NCBI GenBank assembly: GCA_003612515.1
Contig: RAZB01000008.1
Span: forward strand, 27,023-91,022
DNA from: a bacterium D16-34
GTDB taxonomy: Bacteria; Actinomycetota; Coriobacteriia; Coriobacteriales; Eggerthellaceae
DNA: 64,000 bases
Direction: 5' to 3'
The notes under the pieces are model-generated. The model ran no database searches. It was not told the DNA's origin and was given only the letters and a program-made list of their open reading frames with translations. Of the stretch, positions 55,912 through 64,000 are shown piece after piece. Position 1 is the first letter of the stretch; each line of letters starts with the position of its first letter. A program made the position numbers and the translations under genes.

Positions 55912-56399
55912 CGATACGCGGTAACTGTCATCATAGCAACTTCCACACCTAAATCATCAACGACACGCACCGTGTAGAATGCTACATGTCGCCCGGACTT
56001 GTCACAGGTGCAAGTTGCAGTAAGCTTGTTGCCGTGCGTGGTGCGCAAATAGCTGATTGACGATTGAATTGAGATGGTGGGGCATTCGCCAACATTTGAT
56101 GCAATGGCTAATGCAAAGTCGCAAAGTGTAAAGATTGCGCCTCCCATGACATTGCCAAGTGCATTTCGGTGAGTGTCGGTAATTTCAAGTTCAGCTACAC
56201 CGTAACCTTTTTTTCCGTCAACGGGCACGCATCCTACGCGTTTGGTTGCAAAAAGGTCTCCGCTGAATAGTTCATGCAACTCCTCAGGTGTGACGTCTGC
56301 AGGAATTGAAAAACCTGTTTTGTCGGGAACAGAGCTTGAGCATGCGCATTCATTTTCATCTGAAGTTGGCTGATTTATGATGTCGTGAGAGATATTCAT
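55908..56399 (-). CDS. PaaI-like hotdog-fold acyl-CoA thioesterase
   Basis: 163 aa. The hotdog helix and active-site strand read LGNVMGGAIFTLCDFALAIASN, cited here from residue ~77, with a preceding ~35-residue polar N-terminus that is absent in shorter members. Hydrolyses small or aromatic acyl-CoA in characterised relatives. AAAGGAG lies upstream of the ATG. Its start codon overlaps the stop of the PAP2 gene (ATGA), so the two are coupled. Confidence 0.87.
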   Translation of the reverse strand: MNISHDIINQPTSDENECACSSSVPDKTGFSIPADVTPEELHELFSGDLFATKRVGCVPVDGKKGYGVAELEITDTHRNALGNVMGGAIFTLCDFALAIASNVGECPTISIQSSISYLRTTHGNKLTATCTCDKSGRHVAFYTVRVVDDLGVEVAMMTVTAYR

Positions 56400-56944
56400 T
56401 TAGTCTCCTTTGAGGGATGGTTAGTGTTATAGATACTCATGATTTTTGCAGATAGAAAGGCTGCAAGCAAACCAACAAGAATGCCGGCTAAGACATCGGT
56501 TGGATAGTGAACATAGCAATACAGGCGCGTAAATGCCATAAAGACAGCAAGGACAAAAACAACAATGATGAGCGCTTTTGGAGCACGTGGGTGCCTCATG
56601 AAAAGCAGCGCAAATGCACTGGCGAAGGCAGAGGTGGTATGTCCAGAGGGGAACGACGATCCGAAGGGTCTATCAATGATTAAGGGGACATGTGGGTTGA
56701 TGTCACAAGGGCGCGGTCGCATTAAAAGAGGCTTAATAATGCCGCTTGTGATAAGCGTGCCGAGCGCAAAAGCAATAAGAACTGCCACTCCCAATCTGCG
56801 TGTTTGTGGTATGCAAATTAAAACAATACCGAGGATAATCCAGAGTTGACCAATGTTTCCCATCCAGGTGAATGCCGCCACGAAGGTGTCCATCAGAGGT
56901 GTTTTGATGGACTGTAGGGCATCGAGTATAGCTAGTTCATTCAT
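56396..56944 (-). CDS. PAP2-family membrane phosphatase
   Basis: 182 aa from the ATG at 56944; the frame stays open upstream to 57103 but that stretch lacks family resemblance. The three phosphatase motifs are KPLLMRPRP (KxxxxxxRP), PSGHTTSA and TRLYCYVHYPTDVLAG (SRxxxxxHxxxD-like, with Thr first). Five or six membrane helices. Likely dephosphorylates a lipid pyrophosphate such as undecaprenyl pyrophosphate. Coupled to the thioesterase gene downstream. Confidence 0.87.
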   Translation of the reverse strand: MNELAILDALQSIKTPLMDTFVAAFTWMGNIGQLWIILGIVLICIPQTRRLGVAVLIAFALGTLITSGIIKPLLMRPRPCDINPHVPLIIDRPFGSSFPSGHTTSAFASAFALLFMRHPRAPKALIIVVFVLAVFMAFTRLYCYVHYPTDVLAGILVGLLAAFLSAKIMSIYNTNHPSKETK

Positions 56945-57194
56945 GGGCAGAAATTTCTTTGCAAGAGATGGGTATCTTTCATATATGCTAGCAGAGTAGC
57001 CAGATAAGCATATTACGTGAAACGTATTTATTGCGTTTACGCAATCAAAATGCAAATTTTGATCAATGGTCATTGTGGGTGTTGGCGCTTTTGTATGGTA
57101 CATGTGACTATAGTCTCTCTAAGCATTCTTCTTAACAACTGAAAAGATTGCAAGTAGAATACCTCTATAAACCCTACGTTAAGGAGATGCGGCA

Positions 57195-57674
57195 GTGCGC
57201 CAAAACGAACAATACTACACACCGTTTTTTCGCCTGGTAGAACTGGTGTCTTGGGTTTTGGTGGCTGTGAGTCTTGTATACACCATCGCCAACATAAGTG
57301 CACTTCCTGAACAAGTTCCAACACATTTTGGGTTCAATGGGCAACCGGATACCTACGGGTCTCGTTGGACCTATGTCTTGATACCAATCATCGTGCTTGT
57401 TTGTTTCGTAATCATGAGCGGGATTGGTCACTTTTTGCCGCCTCGTTTTTGGAACGCGCCACCAAAGATTGTTGGCTCAACAAATTTTCGCTGGTACAAG
57501 ACGTCAGTTGGCATTATGGTTATGTGCGAGTTTGAATTTAGTGTTTACACGCTTTATTTGCAGTATTTGCTCATCTCGCAGCAAATAGGGCTGATTGCGC
57601 CTGTTTCAATCGTGCTTGTGGTGGTGTTGATGGGCAGTGTTGGTGTTGTTGCCTGGCGCGGAATTCGTCCATAA
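57195..57674 (+). CDS. DUF1648 domain membrane protein
   Basis: 159 aa. The DUF1648 signature LPEQVPTHFGFNGQPDTYGS (residues ~36-55) sits between helix one (~15-35) and helix two (~60-80), followed by two more helices. Related to the extracellular-loop part of SdpI-type immunity proteins, but no SdpI domain follows. The GTG start at 57195 is backed by AAGGAG eight bases upstream. Function unknown. Confidence 0.85.
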   Translation: MRQNEQYYTPFFRLVELVSWVLVAVSLVYTIANISALPEQVPTHFGFNGQPDTYGSRWTYVLIPIIVLVCFVIMSGIGHFLPPRFWNAPPKIVGSTNFRWYKTSVGIMVMCEFEFSVYTLYLQYLLISQQIGLIAPVSIVLVVVLMGSVGVVAWRGIRP

Positions 57675-57814
57675 ATCTGCTTCAGTAAAAATTCAAAGTT
57701 AGCCAAACAACATCATAGTTTCTTGCTTATAACAGTCGGTTTTCATCTGAAAATGCGGCATTTATCTTGCCTTTTGAAGTCAGAGAATATGGTGTATGAC
57801 TTTGTAAAGGCGGG

Positions 57815-59386
57815 ATGCGTATGAGTGAAGCAATAGCCATTCAAGATTCAGGGCTGCATGGAAAAAAGCTTGCATTTGTATTGGGTGGTCTTGCGCTTGG
57901 CATGTTTGTGAGCTCTCTTTCAGAGACAATAGCCTCTACTGCATTGCCAACGATCGTCGGGGATTTAGGCGGCGTCGAAATTATGCAATGGGTTACCACC
58001 GCCTATATTCTGACTTCCACTATCACCATGCCGCTTTACGGCAAATTAGGCGATATTAAAGGTAGAAAAGGCCTGCTCATGTTCGGTCTTGGGTTGTATG
58101 CTGTAGGAAAGGTTGTCTGTGGCATCTCGATAAACATGGCTATGCTTATTTGCGGACGATGCATTTCGGGCATGGGTGGCGGCGGCCTTATTATTTTGTC
58201 GCAAGCAGCGCTAGCTGACGTTGTTCCGCCACGTAAAATGGGTACTTATATGGGAGCGATGGGTGCGCTCTTTTCGGTTTCAAATGTATTAGGGCCGCTT
58301 CTTGGTGGTTGGTTTGTTCAGGTGACAGGGTGGCGCTGGATTTTTTGGTTTACGGTTCCTCTTGCGTTGCTGGCAATTGTAATGCTGGCGATATTTTTGC
58401 CACGATTTAAAGGAACAGAACAGCATTTTTCGCTTGATATTGGTGGTACGGTTGCGCTGACTTTGTTTACCGCTTCGCTCACACTTGTTGTTGCGTGGGG
58501 TGGCACGACATATCCTTGGGATAGTTTGGTAATTGTGATTCTGTTTGCGGTGCTACTCTGTTCGCTTACTGGTTTTGTGGTTTCTGAAAAACATGCGCGA
58601 ACACCAATTTTTCCGCTGGGGCTTTTCAAGAACCGCAACTTCGTATTGTGCTCAGCGGTGTGCTTCCTCATCAATATCGGCTTTATGGGATGCATGAATT
58701 ACTTGCCGACGTATTTTCAGATCGTCGACAAAATGGCGCCTGAGATTGCAGGCCTTATGTGTGTTCCGATGAGTATTGGGGTGTTTTTGACGTCGCTTGT
58801 GTCAGGCTGGCTGGTTGCAAAAACGGGTAAGTACAAAATATTTCTTGTGGCAATGTGCATTGTTTCGTCTCTTGGGTTTTATCTCATGTCCACCTTGGAA
58901 GTCGTCGAGCCTTTGTGGCGCCCGCTTATATATTTGTTCATTTTGGGTTTTGGCTTGGGCTTAGGCACACAAATTATGGTGCTTATTGTTCAAAACGAAT
59001 TTCCGCACACCTTGGTGGGTACTGCAACTGCTGCCAACAATTATTTTCGCCAAATTGGATCTACGGTTGGTGCGGCTTTGGTCGGTGCTATGTTTGCCGC
59101 TCGACTGACCGCTGATCTTGCGAACAAATTGCCGCACGCGGATAACCTGACGCTTTCTTCACTTACGCCAAGTGTAGTTGATAAGCTACCAGATTCTGTG
59201 CAGACGCTCATTGCGCAAGGATACTCTGAAGCGCTCATCCCGCTCTTTTTGTGGTTTATCCCGCTATGCCTTGTCAGCTTAGTGTTGGTGAGTTTTGTTA
59301 AACAGCATCCACTTGCGAAGTCTATTAACCACGAAGGTGCCTCTGCGAAAGTTCAGAGTGGATCATCTGATCATGCACGCGATTGA
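57815..59386 (+). CDS. MFS drug exporter, 14-helix (DHA2) type
   Basis: 523 aa. Fourteen predicted helices. Motif A reads YGKLGDIKGRKGLLMFG after helix two, and motif C region GALFSVSNVLGPLLGGWF after helix five, both typical of drug/H+ antiporters. ATGs at 57815 and 57821 are both possible; AAAGG fits the second better. The 3' end overlaps the convergent LuxR gene by 62 bp. No dedicated regulator is adjacent on its own strand. Confidence 0.9.
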   Translation: MRMSEAIAIQDSGLHGKKLAFVLGGLALGMFVSSLSETIASTALPTIVGDLGGVEIMQWVTTAYILTSTITMPLYGKLGDIKGRKGLLMFGLGLYAVGKVVCGISINMAMLICGRCISGMGGGGLIILSQAALADVVPPRKMGTYMGAMGALFSVSNVLGPLLGGWFVQVTGWRWIFWFTVPLALLAIVMLAIFLPRFKGTEQHFSLDIGGTVALTLFTASLTLVVAWGGTTYPWDSLVIVILFAVLLCSLTGFVVSEKHARTPIFPLGLFKNRNFVLCSAVCFLINIGFMGCMNYLPTYFQIVDKMAPEIAGLMCVPMSIGVFLTSLVSGWLVAKTGKYKIFLVAMCIVSSLGFYLMSTLEVVEPLWRPLIYLFILGFGLGLGTQIMVLIVQNEFPHTLVGTATAANNYFRQIGSTVGAALVGAMFAARLTADLANKLPHADNLTLSSLTPSVVDKLPDSVQTLIAQGYSEALIPLFLWFIPLCLVSLVLVSFVKQHPLAKSINHEGASAKVQSGSSDHARD

Positions 59387-60860
59387 TAAGCTCTTGTTTG
59401 GAATGCACGTCAAGTTTGCGATAGATTGTTTTGGCGTACCACTGTACGGTGCCAAGCGCTAAATACAGCACTTCTGAAATGTATTTTTGGCTGTTGCCAC
59501 GTGCAATGAGCAGCATGATTTCAGTTTCGCGCGTTGAAAGACTTCCTTCTTCAGCAAGGCGCAGGCAAGCTTCTTCAAAACTTAAAGCAGGCTTTTCGTC
59601 TGGTGAATCGGGTGGCGTTGTGGCCTTTTCTGCGGCTTTGTTGGCCTCGCTCTCTGGCGCTATTTCGCCTTGTTCGCCATCGTTGTTTATGCCGGGATGA
59701 GAGAGCGTATGCAGCTCGTCGGTGGTGGCGCGATGGTTCCCGAAAGCAAGGGCGCATACCACGACCGCCATAGACATAAGGATAACGACCGGGACAAAAT
59801 CAACCGAGGTGAGACCAAGTGCTGCGGTCATGCGCGGAAAGACAATGCGCTGCAAAAAGATCGGTAGCACCTTAAAAACAATCATTCCAAGGCTAACAAC
59901 CATAATAGGGGAGACGCGGTCGTTTTTGATGAATTGGAACATGATGAGGTAGCCTAAAACCTCAAAGCAGTTTATGGCACCATGGGTGATCCCTAGACCT
60001 GCGCGTTCAGCCGATCCAGTCATGCCAATAATGATCATGGCTCCCAGCAAAAAGAGTACTGCTGCGGGAATCCATGCGCTTCGATATTCTTGTTCAAGTG
60101 ATACTTCGCGCTTCGCCTCAAAAATGCAAAAGACCATAACGGCCGCGATGCTTATGCACCGGATGAGCATTTCGCTTAAAGAAAGATCGTTTTCAAGACT
60201 GAAATAAAGCCCCGTTACGATGCGGGCACCAATCAGTAGGACTGACAAAATTCCAAGCATTAAATAAGGACCGTGTCGAAGAACCGCCAGATCATAGCTG
60301 AAAGGTTTTACGGTTTGGAATGTTTTTACCTTTTTCCATGAAAGCAACCAGCAGATACCCGAGATTGAAGTAGAGGATCCACAGAGCAACATGCGTCCTT
60401 CGAGGGGTAAAAAGTTGCCAAGAGTTAGCGCAGCATAACCAAGTGCCGATCCGAACAAGAGAAGTGTGATTTGCTTGGAGCCAACAAGCCCTAAAAGTAG
60501 CATCCAACAAACCATCAGGCTGACATATCCAAGCGAAAGCAAAAAAGTGGAGATCAAGGTAATTGCTTCATTTAAACCGGTGGCGAGTTGTACCACTAAG
60601 AGAGCATAGCCAATGAGGCTTGTAAAAATAATACAAAGCATAAAACTTGGATGACGCTTAATAAAACGCTCAAGACGGCGGCGTAGAATAACTGCCAATA
60701 AAAAGAGTACGACGCAAAAAGCAAGAATGGCCTCGTTTGCAAAGGTATAAATTGATAGCGACGAGAAATAACCGCTCATAAGAACTGGCGGAAAGAATAC
60801 CCAGCTAAAGGTAAGGCCTATAAGTGCAACTAAAAAACTGGTTTTCGATAACTGATTCAA
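59325..60860 (-). CDS. LuxR-family regulator with twelve-helix membrane domain (module B)
   Basis: 511 aa. Residues ~1-390 form about twelve hydrophobic helices in two groups; a charged linker (Glu/Pro/Ala rich, ~395-440) leads to the LuxR HTH: LSTRETEIMLLIARGNSQ and GTVQWYAKTIYRKLDV. This architecture is common in Eggerthellaceae next to reductase operons. It is divergent from the cytochrome-flavoprotein pair at 61418-63581, its probable target. The start is TTG at 60858-60860 with GAGGGAG seven bases upstream; both lie within a 16-bp tandem repeat. Confidence 0.87.
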   Translation of the reverse strand: MNQLSKTSFLVALIGLTFSWVFFPPVLMSGYFSSLSIYTFANEAILAFCVVLFLLAVILRRRLERFIKRHPSFMLCIIFTSLIGYALLVVQLATGLNEAITLISTFLLSLGYVSLMVCWMLLLGLVGSKQITLLLFGSALGYAALTLGNFLPLEGRMLLCGSSTSISGICWLLSWKKVKTFQTVKPFSYDLAVLRHGPYLMLGILSVLLIGARIVTGLYFSLENDLSLSEMLIRCISIAAVMVFCIFEAKREVSLEQEYRSAWIPAAVLFLLGAMIIIGMTGSAERAGLGITHGAINCFEVLGYLIMFQFIKNDRVSPIMVVSLGMIVFKVLPIFLQRIVFPRMTAALGLTSVDFVPVVILMSMAVVVCALAFGNHRATTDELHTLSHPGINNDGEQGEIAPESEANKAAEKATTPPDSPDEKPALSFEEACLRLAEEGSLSTRETEIMLLIARGNSQKYISEVLYLALGTVQWYAKTIYRKLDVHSKQELINRVHDQMIHSELSQRHLRG

Positions 60861-60936
60861 TAGCGTTCTCCCTCAATAACGCTCTTACTCAAATACGCTT
60901 ATTCTCAATGACGCTCTCGTTCAAAATCGCGCTTTC
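60856..60936. repeat. Five 16-bp tandem repeats at the start of the module B regulator gene
   Basis: Consecutive units of consensus (C/T)TCAA-N-(A/G)CGCT-(C/T)T-NN occur at 60856, 60872, 60888, 60904 and 60920, the last slightly longer. The TTG start codon and its ribosome-binding site lie in the first two units. Differences among units are 3-6 positions each. They begin the 557-bp gap between the divergent module B genes. Confidence 0.7.
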
Positions 60937-60994
60937 CTAAATTCGTGCCCGCTTAACAACACTCTTGCTTGCGTATTTGAATAATCCCCTGAGA

Positions 60995-61052
60995 GCGATC
61001 CCCTTACGAAAAACTTCCCTTAAAGTGACCCCTTGTGAAAAGCCTCCCTTTA
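60995..61052. repeat. Two 28-bp imperfect direct repeats in the module B intergenic region
   Basis: Units at 60995-61022 and 61025-61052 share the frame G-(C/T)GA...CCCCTT...GAAAA...TCCCTT-TA. Possible regulator-binding sites upstream of the reductase genes; nothing ties them to a protein. Confidence 0.5.
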
Positions 61053-61167
61053 GCTTTCATGCATGTATTGTACTTAAAAGCATTCACTAACAAAACTATA
61101 AAGCAAGCACGCGAACCCATTTTGATTGATCGAAAAACACCAGGTAAAGCATGTATAGGGATTCGCA

Positions 61168-61195
61168 CCCCATAAATTCACCTGCTTTTATGGGG
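61168..61195 (+). other. Hairpin upstream of the module B cytochrome gene
   Basis: CCCCATAAA pairs with TTTATGGGG (9 bp, 10-nt loop) about 220 bp before the cytochrome start. Could be a DNA operator or an RNA leader element. No other feature stands out from 61053 to 61417. Confidence 0.45.
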
Positions 61196-61417
61196 TCAAA
61201 ATTGGCTCGGAATTACGCGTTTCACCATGATTCATGAGGTGTTCGCCATGAAAAAAATTGCAAGAATATTTTGTAGTTGATGCCGCGCAGAAATAAGGCA
61301 ACACGCAAGACTGTAGAAGGATTGCTGAAGGATTACAAAGGCAATCAGAAATCAGAAGTGTTGCTCTTGTGGCGCGGATCATGGGGACACCTAGTTTATG
61401 AGAGGAAGGGATGTAAG

Positions 61418-61957
61418 GTGAAAGCGAAATCTATGCTTTGGGGTGCAGTCACGCTTGCTATGGTTGGTGCCATAGGTGCGCTTTGGGCATGTTCACCATC
61501 ATCGGAGCCGCTAAGCAATACAGGCGAAGCTGGATGGGATGCGGTAATTGCAGAGCATCCAGATGATCCGTATGTTGCAAGTTATGAAGACGAAGATCCG
61601 GCAACATTGATCACGATGCACAAGCAGTTGGGCAATACCTGTGAAAGCTGTCACGATGACGAAACTATGAAAAACGTCGGAAGCTTTACCGAGTTAATGG
61701 CGCCTGCTGAGCAGACTATTGCTACTCGCGAATTCTGCCTAAATGATGGCTGTCATAACTGGGACAAGATTAAAGATACAACCATTTTGGATGGTGATAA
61801 TACCGTCTATAACCCTGAAGGTCTTTACAACGTTCATGACAATCATCGTGGCGATGTAGATTGCGGCCAGTGCCACTCAATGCATGGTCAGCCTGAACTG
61901 AACTGCGTACAGTGCCACTACATGGATCTGCCTGAGGGTTGGATCGGGTTTGAATAG
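61418..61957 (+). CDS. Multiheme c-type cytochrome lipoprotein (module B)
   Basis: 179 aa from the GTG at 61418 (GGAAGGG upstream). A lipoprotein signal ends at ALWAC, so it is anchored outside the membrane. Heme motifs are CESCH, CLNDGCH (CX4CH, an unusual spacing), CGQCH and CVQCH, four in all, resembling the heme domain of flavocytochrome c fumarate reductases. It should pass electrons from the quinone pool to the flavoprotein encoded 28 bp downstream. Longer in-frame starts from 61277 lack a signal-peptide fit. Confidence 0.87.
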   Translation: MKAKSMLWGAVTLAMVGAIGALWACSPSSEPLSNTGEAGWDAVIAEHPDDPYVASYEDEDPATLITMHKQLGNTCESCHDDETMKNVGSFTELMAPAEQTIATREFCLNDGCHNWDKIKDTTILDGDNTVYNPEGLYNVHDNHRGDVDCGQCHSMHGQPELNCVQCHYMDLPEGWIGFE

Positions 61958-61985
61958 GCCAAATAGGGAAGAAAGGACGATTATC

Positions 61986-63581
61986 ATGAAACAAGACTTA
62001 TCACGCCGCAGCTTCCTGCTTGGCACAACCACCCTTGGCGCAGCCGCGCTTGCAGCAGGCGCTTTGTCTTTAACGCCAAAAGCTTATGCGAGCGATGACG
62101 CTGGTGACGAAGCTGCTGCCGAAGGAGCAGGCAGCATTACCGCAACCTATGACTGCGACTTTGTTGTGTGTGGTTCAGGTACCGCGGGCTTATGTGCCGC
62201 GAATCGTGCCGCTGAGCTTGGCGCAAAGGTCATCCTTGTAGACGTAAACACTGAAAACGGTGTTGGTGGAAATTCTCGTTATGTTGAAAATATCGGCAAC
62301 GTAGCAATGGGTACTGACAACGCATTGGAAAACGTTGGCGCAGCTGATCACTATTATGATGGCTTGGCTTCATATCATCGTTATGCAAGCAATGCTATTG
62401 TTACTCGCCGCTATGCTGATGATGGTGAAAAAGTTCGCGCATGGACGACAGATGTCCAAGGTATCACCTACAACGCTAAGGGCAAATACGACCACGGTGA
62501 GAATGGTGAATCAGGTGGTATGGTTGCCATCATGAAGATGTATGAGCTCGCACAAGATCAAGGCGTAGAGTTTTTGTTCGACGCACGTGCATATCAGCTG
62601 CTCACTACCGATGACGGTGCGGTGGCAGGCGTGCTCTGCAAGACTCGCACTGGAGACATCATCCAAGTAAATGCCAAGGCTGTGGATCTTTGCACTGGTG
62701 GTTTCGCAGCTAATAAAGAAATGTTTGAGCATTACACCAACGTACCGTATGACTGTGTTATTCCGCGCGGTTCTATGGGTACGCAGCGTGGTGATGGTAT
62801 CACTATGGGTCTTGAACAGAACGCGCTTTTACATCACCCTGAAGCAGTAAATTACTGTAGCTGGATTTTACCTGGTCACTACAACAAGAGTGCACTGACT
62901 GTTTGCGGTGTAAACCAAGCTGATGAAATCTTCTTGAACCAAGATGGGCGTCGCTTCTGTGATGAGAGTGTTATCAAAGACTGGACGCTTTCAGGCAACA
63001 TCGGCTCCCAGCAGCAGCATGTATTCGCAATCATTGACCAGGCGTTTGTTGACAAAATCATGACCGAAGGCGTTGTGACTCGTCGTGCAAACTACTTTGA
63101 GCCCGGAGAGCCAGTTCCTTCATTCCAAGAAGAGATCGACAAGGCAATCGTTCGCGACAACCCGCGCGTATTTAAGGCTGATACGATCGAAGAGCTTGGT
63201 GAGATGCTTGGCATTGATCCGGCGGCTTTGAAGGCTGAAGTTGATAAGTACAACGGTTATTGCGACGACGGCTACGATCATGACTTCTTAAAGGATCCGG
63301 AGTTGTTGCGCAAGATGAACACGCCTCCTTATTATGGCTTCCGTTGCCTGTTAGCTTTCTATGGCACAGTCGGTGGTTTGAAGGTTGACGAATATGCTCG
63401 TGTCATTCGCAACGACTTTAAGCCGATCCCAGGTCTGTATGCTGGTGGCTCTGATGCTGGTGCTTTGTTCGGACCGTACTATGACGTATCTTGCGCACCG
63501 GGATCAACGCAGCTTTGGGCTCGTGTGTCTGGTTACTGGGCTGCTGAACATGCAGTTAATGAGTACATTCCAACCCTGTAG
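61986..63581 (+). CDS. Tat-exported FAD-binding reductase, fumarate-reductase type (module B)
   Basis: 531 aa from the ATG at 61986 (AAAGGA upstream). Tat motif SRRSFLLG (~residues 6-13) and signal end near AYAS. FAD-binding CGSGTAGLCAANRAAELGAK, cited in part, (~residue 55), and GLYAGGSDAGALFG near the C-terminus. The HHTMGG motif of fumarate reductases is replaced by AFYGTVGGL, so a different acceptor is expected. With the cytochrome it forms a terminal reductase outside the cell membrane, probably under control of the divergent LuxR regulator. Confidence 0.9.
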   Translation: MKQDLSRRSFLLGTTTLGAAALAAGALSLTPKAYASDDAGDEAAAEGAGSITATYDCDFVVCGSGTAGLCAANRAAELGAKVILVDVNTENGVGGNSRYVENIGNVAMGTDNALENVGAADHYYDGLASYHRYASNAIVTRRYADDGEKVRAWTTDVQGITYNAKGKYDHGENGESGGMVAIMKMYELAQDQGVEFLFDARAYQLLTTDDGAVAGVLCKTRTGDIIQVNAKAVDLCTGGFAANKEMFEHYTNVPYDCVIPRGSMGTQRGDGITMGLEQNALLHHPEAVNYCSWILPGHYNKSALTVCGVNQADEIFLNQDGRRFCDESVIKDWTLSGNIGSQQQHVFAIIDQAFVDKIMTEGVVTRRANYFEPGEPVPSFQEEIDKAIVRDNPRVFKADTIEELGEMLGIDPAALKAEVDKYNGYCDDGYDHDFLKDPELLRKMNTPPYYGFRCLLAFYGTVGGLKVDEYARVIRNDFKPIPGLYAGGSDAGALFGPYYDVSCAPGSTQLWARVSGYWAAEHAVNEYIPTL

Positions 63582-63674
63582 CTTATTGGTTTAACCTGCG
63601 CTCTGTAAACATACGGCACAGCCTATAAGCTGTACCTATACGTTAAAACTCATTCTTAGATTTTCTCCCTCAGG

Positions 63675-63701
63675 AATCGGACGCATTTTATGCGTCCGAT
63701 T
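63675..63701 (+). terminator. Intrinsic terminator after the module B flavoprotein
   Basis: AATCGGACGCAT pairs with ATGCGTCCGATT, a perfect 12-bp stem with a TTT loop, followed by a T-rich stretch (TCGTTGTATCTTGTTTT). It lies 93 bp after the stop codon. Confidence 0.85.
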
Positions 63702-64000
63702 TCGTTGTATCTTGTTTTGTGTGTCAGTGTTCGCATGCTTTCGGTGCTAACGCTCTATTGGAGCTTGCATGCTGTCGGAGCTTGCGCAATGTCGGGCTCG
63801 CGTGCTATTGATCCTCGCGCGCCCACAAGCTGGGACAATGTTGTTTTGTTGGCTGAAGCTCGAAATTATGGAAGAAGTTTGTAAGTTTTGGCTGGAAAAG
63901 TGCCCTAGTCGGGGTTTTTGACCCCCAAAGGGGGTGCGGACGTTTTTTCGTACCACCTAGGCGGTGTAACCTAGCGATGCCCGGTACTCGTCCGGGCTTA
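63702..64000. other. Non-coding right end with clustered hairpins
   Basis: No credible gene; short open frames lack ribosome sites and family resemblance. From 63900 onward a set of hairpins crowds together: GGGGT/ACCCC (63911-63925) competing with ACCCCC/GGGGGT (63921-63935), then GGTGCG/CGTACC (63933-63954) and GCCCGG/CCGGGC (63979-63997), with CCTAG three times. A structured RNA or leader cut by the window edge is possible. Confidence 0.4.

Noticed and set aside
63690..63884. Open frame of 64 codons near the right edge
   Set aside because: Starts inside a terminator stem, has no ribosome site and no recognisable composition or motif.

Overview
The window reads as chromosome of an anaerobic actinobacterium of the class Coriobacteriia (Eggerthellaceae-like). 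The evidence is the family mix: Tat-exported fumarate-reductase-type flavoproteins paired with small multiheme c-type lipoproteins, LuxR regulators with a large membrane domain, an AddA-type recombination nuclease, an mreBCD-mrdA-rodA cluster for rod shape, and two different [NiFe] hydrogenases. The moderate GC content and tight packing would fit a small oral genome such as Cryptobacterium, but that genus name is a guess.

Layout. 1-9400: 3' part of addA, a glycosyltransferase and a GtrA-like flippase candidate, tRNA-Arg(CCG), an rRNA/tRNA m5U methyltransferase, a cyclophilin, a TPR membrane protein and ndk. 9535-13589: a four-gene group 3b (sulfhydrogenase-type, NAD(P)-linked) hydrogenase. 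13761-23371: the rod-shape run mreB-mreC-mreD-mrdA-rodA, then a DUF697-like membrane protein and a radical SAM pair. 23377-27747: an XRE/zinc-ribbon regulator and respiratory module A (LuxR regulator, flavoprotein, c-type cytochrome). In module A the regulator has an in-frame amber stop and the cytochrome a frameshift. 27813-32162: an AT-rich island ending at tandem tRNA-Asp genes. 32481-41946: a heterodimeric ABC exporter, a HAD phosphatase, a degenerate AAA+-like protein with an Rrf2 regulator and a MutY-like glycosylase, mntP and pheA. 42307-47001: a group 1 membrane-bound uptake hydrogenase operon (small subunit, frameshifted large subunit, cytochrome b, membrane protein, maturation protease). 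46970-53973: DUF488, Fe-S aldo/keto reductase, nth, mfd and a dipeptidase. 54031-59386: a MarR-MATE efflux pair with visible operators, a thioesterase, a PAP2 phosphatase, a DUF1648 protein and an MFS exporter. 59325-63581: respiratory module B (LuxR regulator, cytochrome, flavoprotein), intact.

The most unusual object is the island gene at 29390-31870. It encodes twelve ~50-residue helix-turn-helix repeats, six on each side of a Vsr/EDxHD-like PD-(D/E)XK nuclease core, and a thirteenth repeat lies in frame behind a TGA stop. Imperfect direct repeats flank the gene. It resembles a natural modular DNA-binding array carrying its own nuclease; I do not recognise it as a described system.

Four genes in the window are interrupted (nonsense codons near 24800 and 29588, frameshifts near 27442 and 44840). 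Whether these are real decay, reversible switches or sequence errors cannot be settled from the sequence alone.
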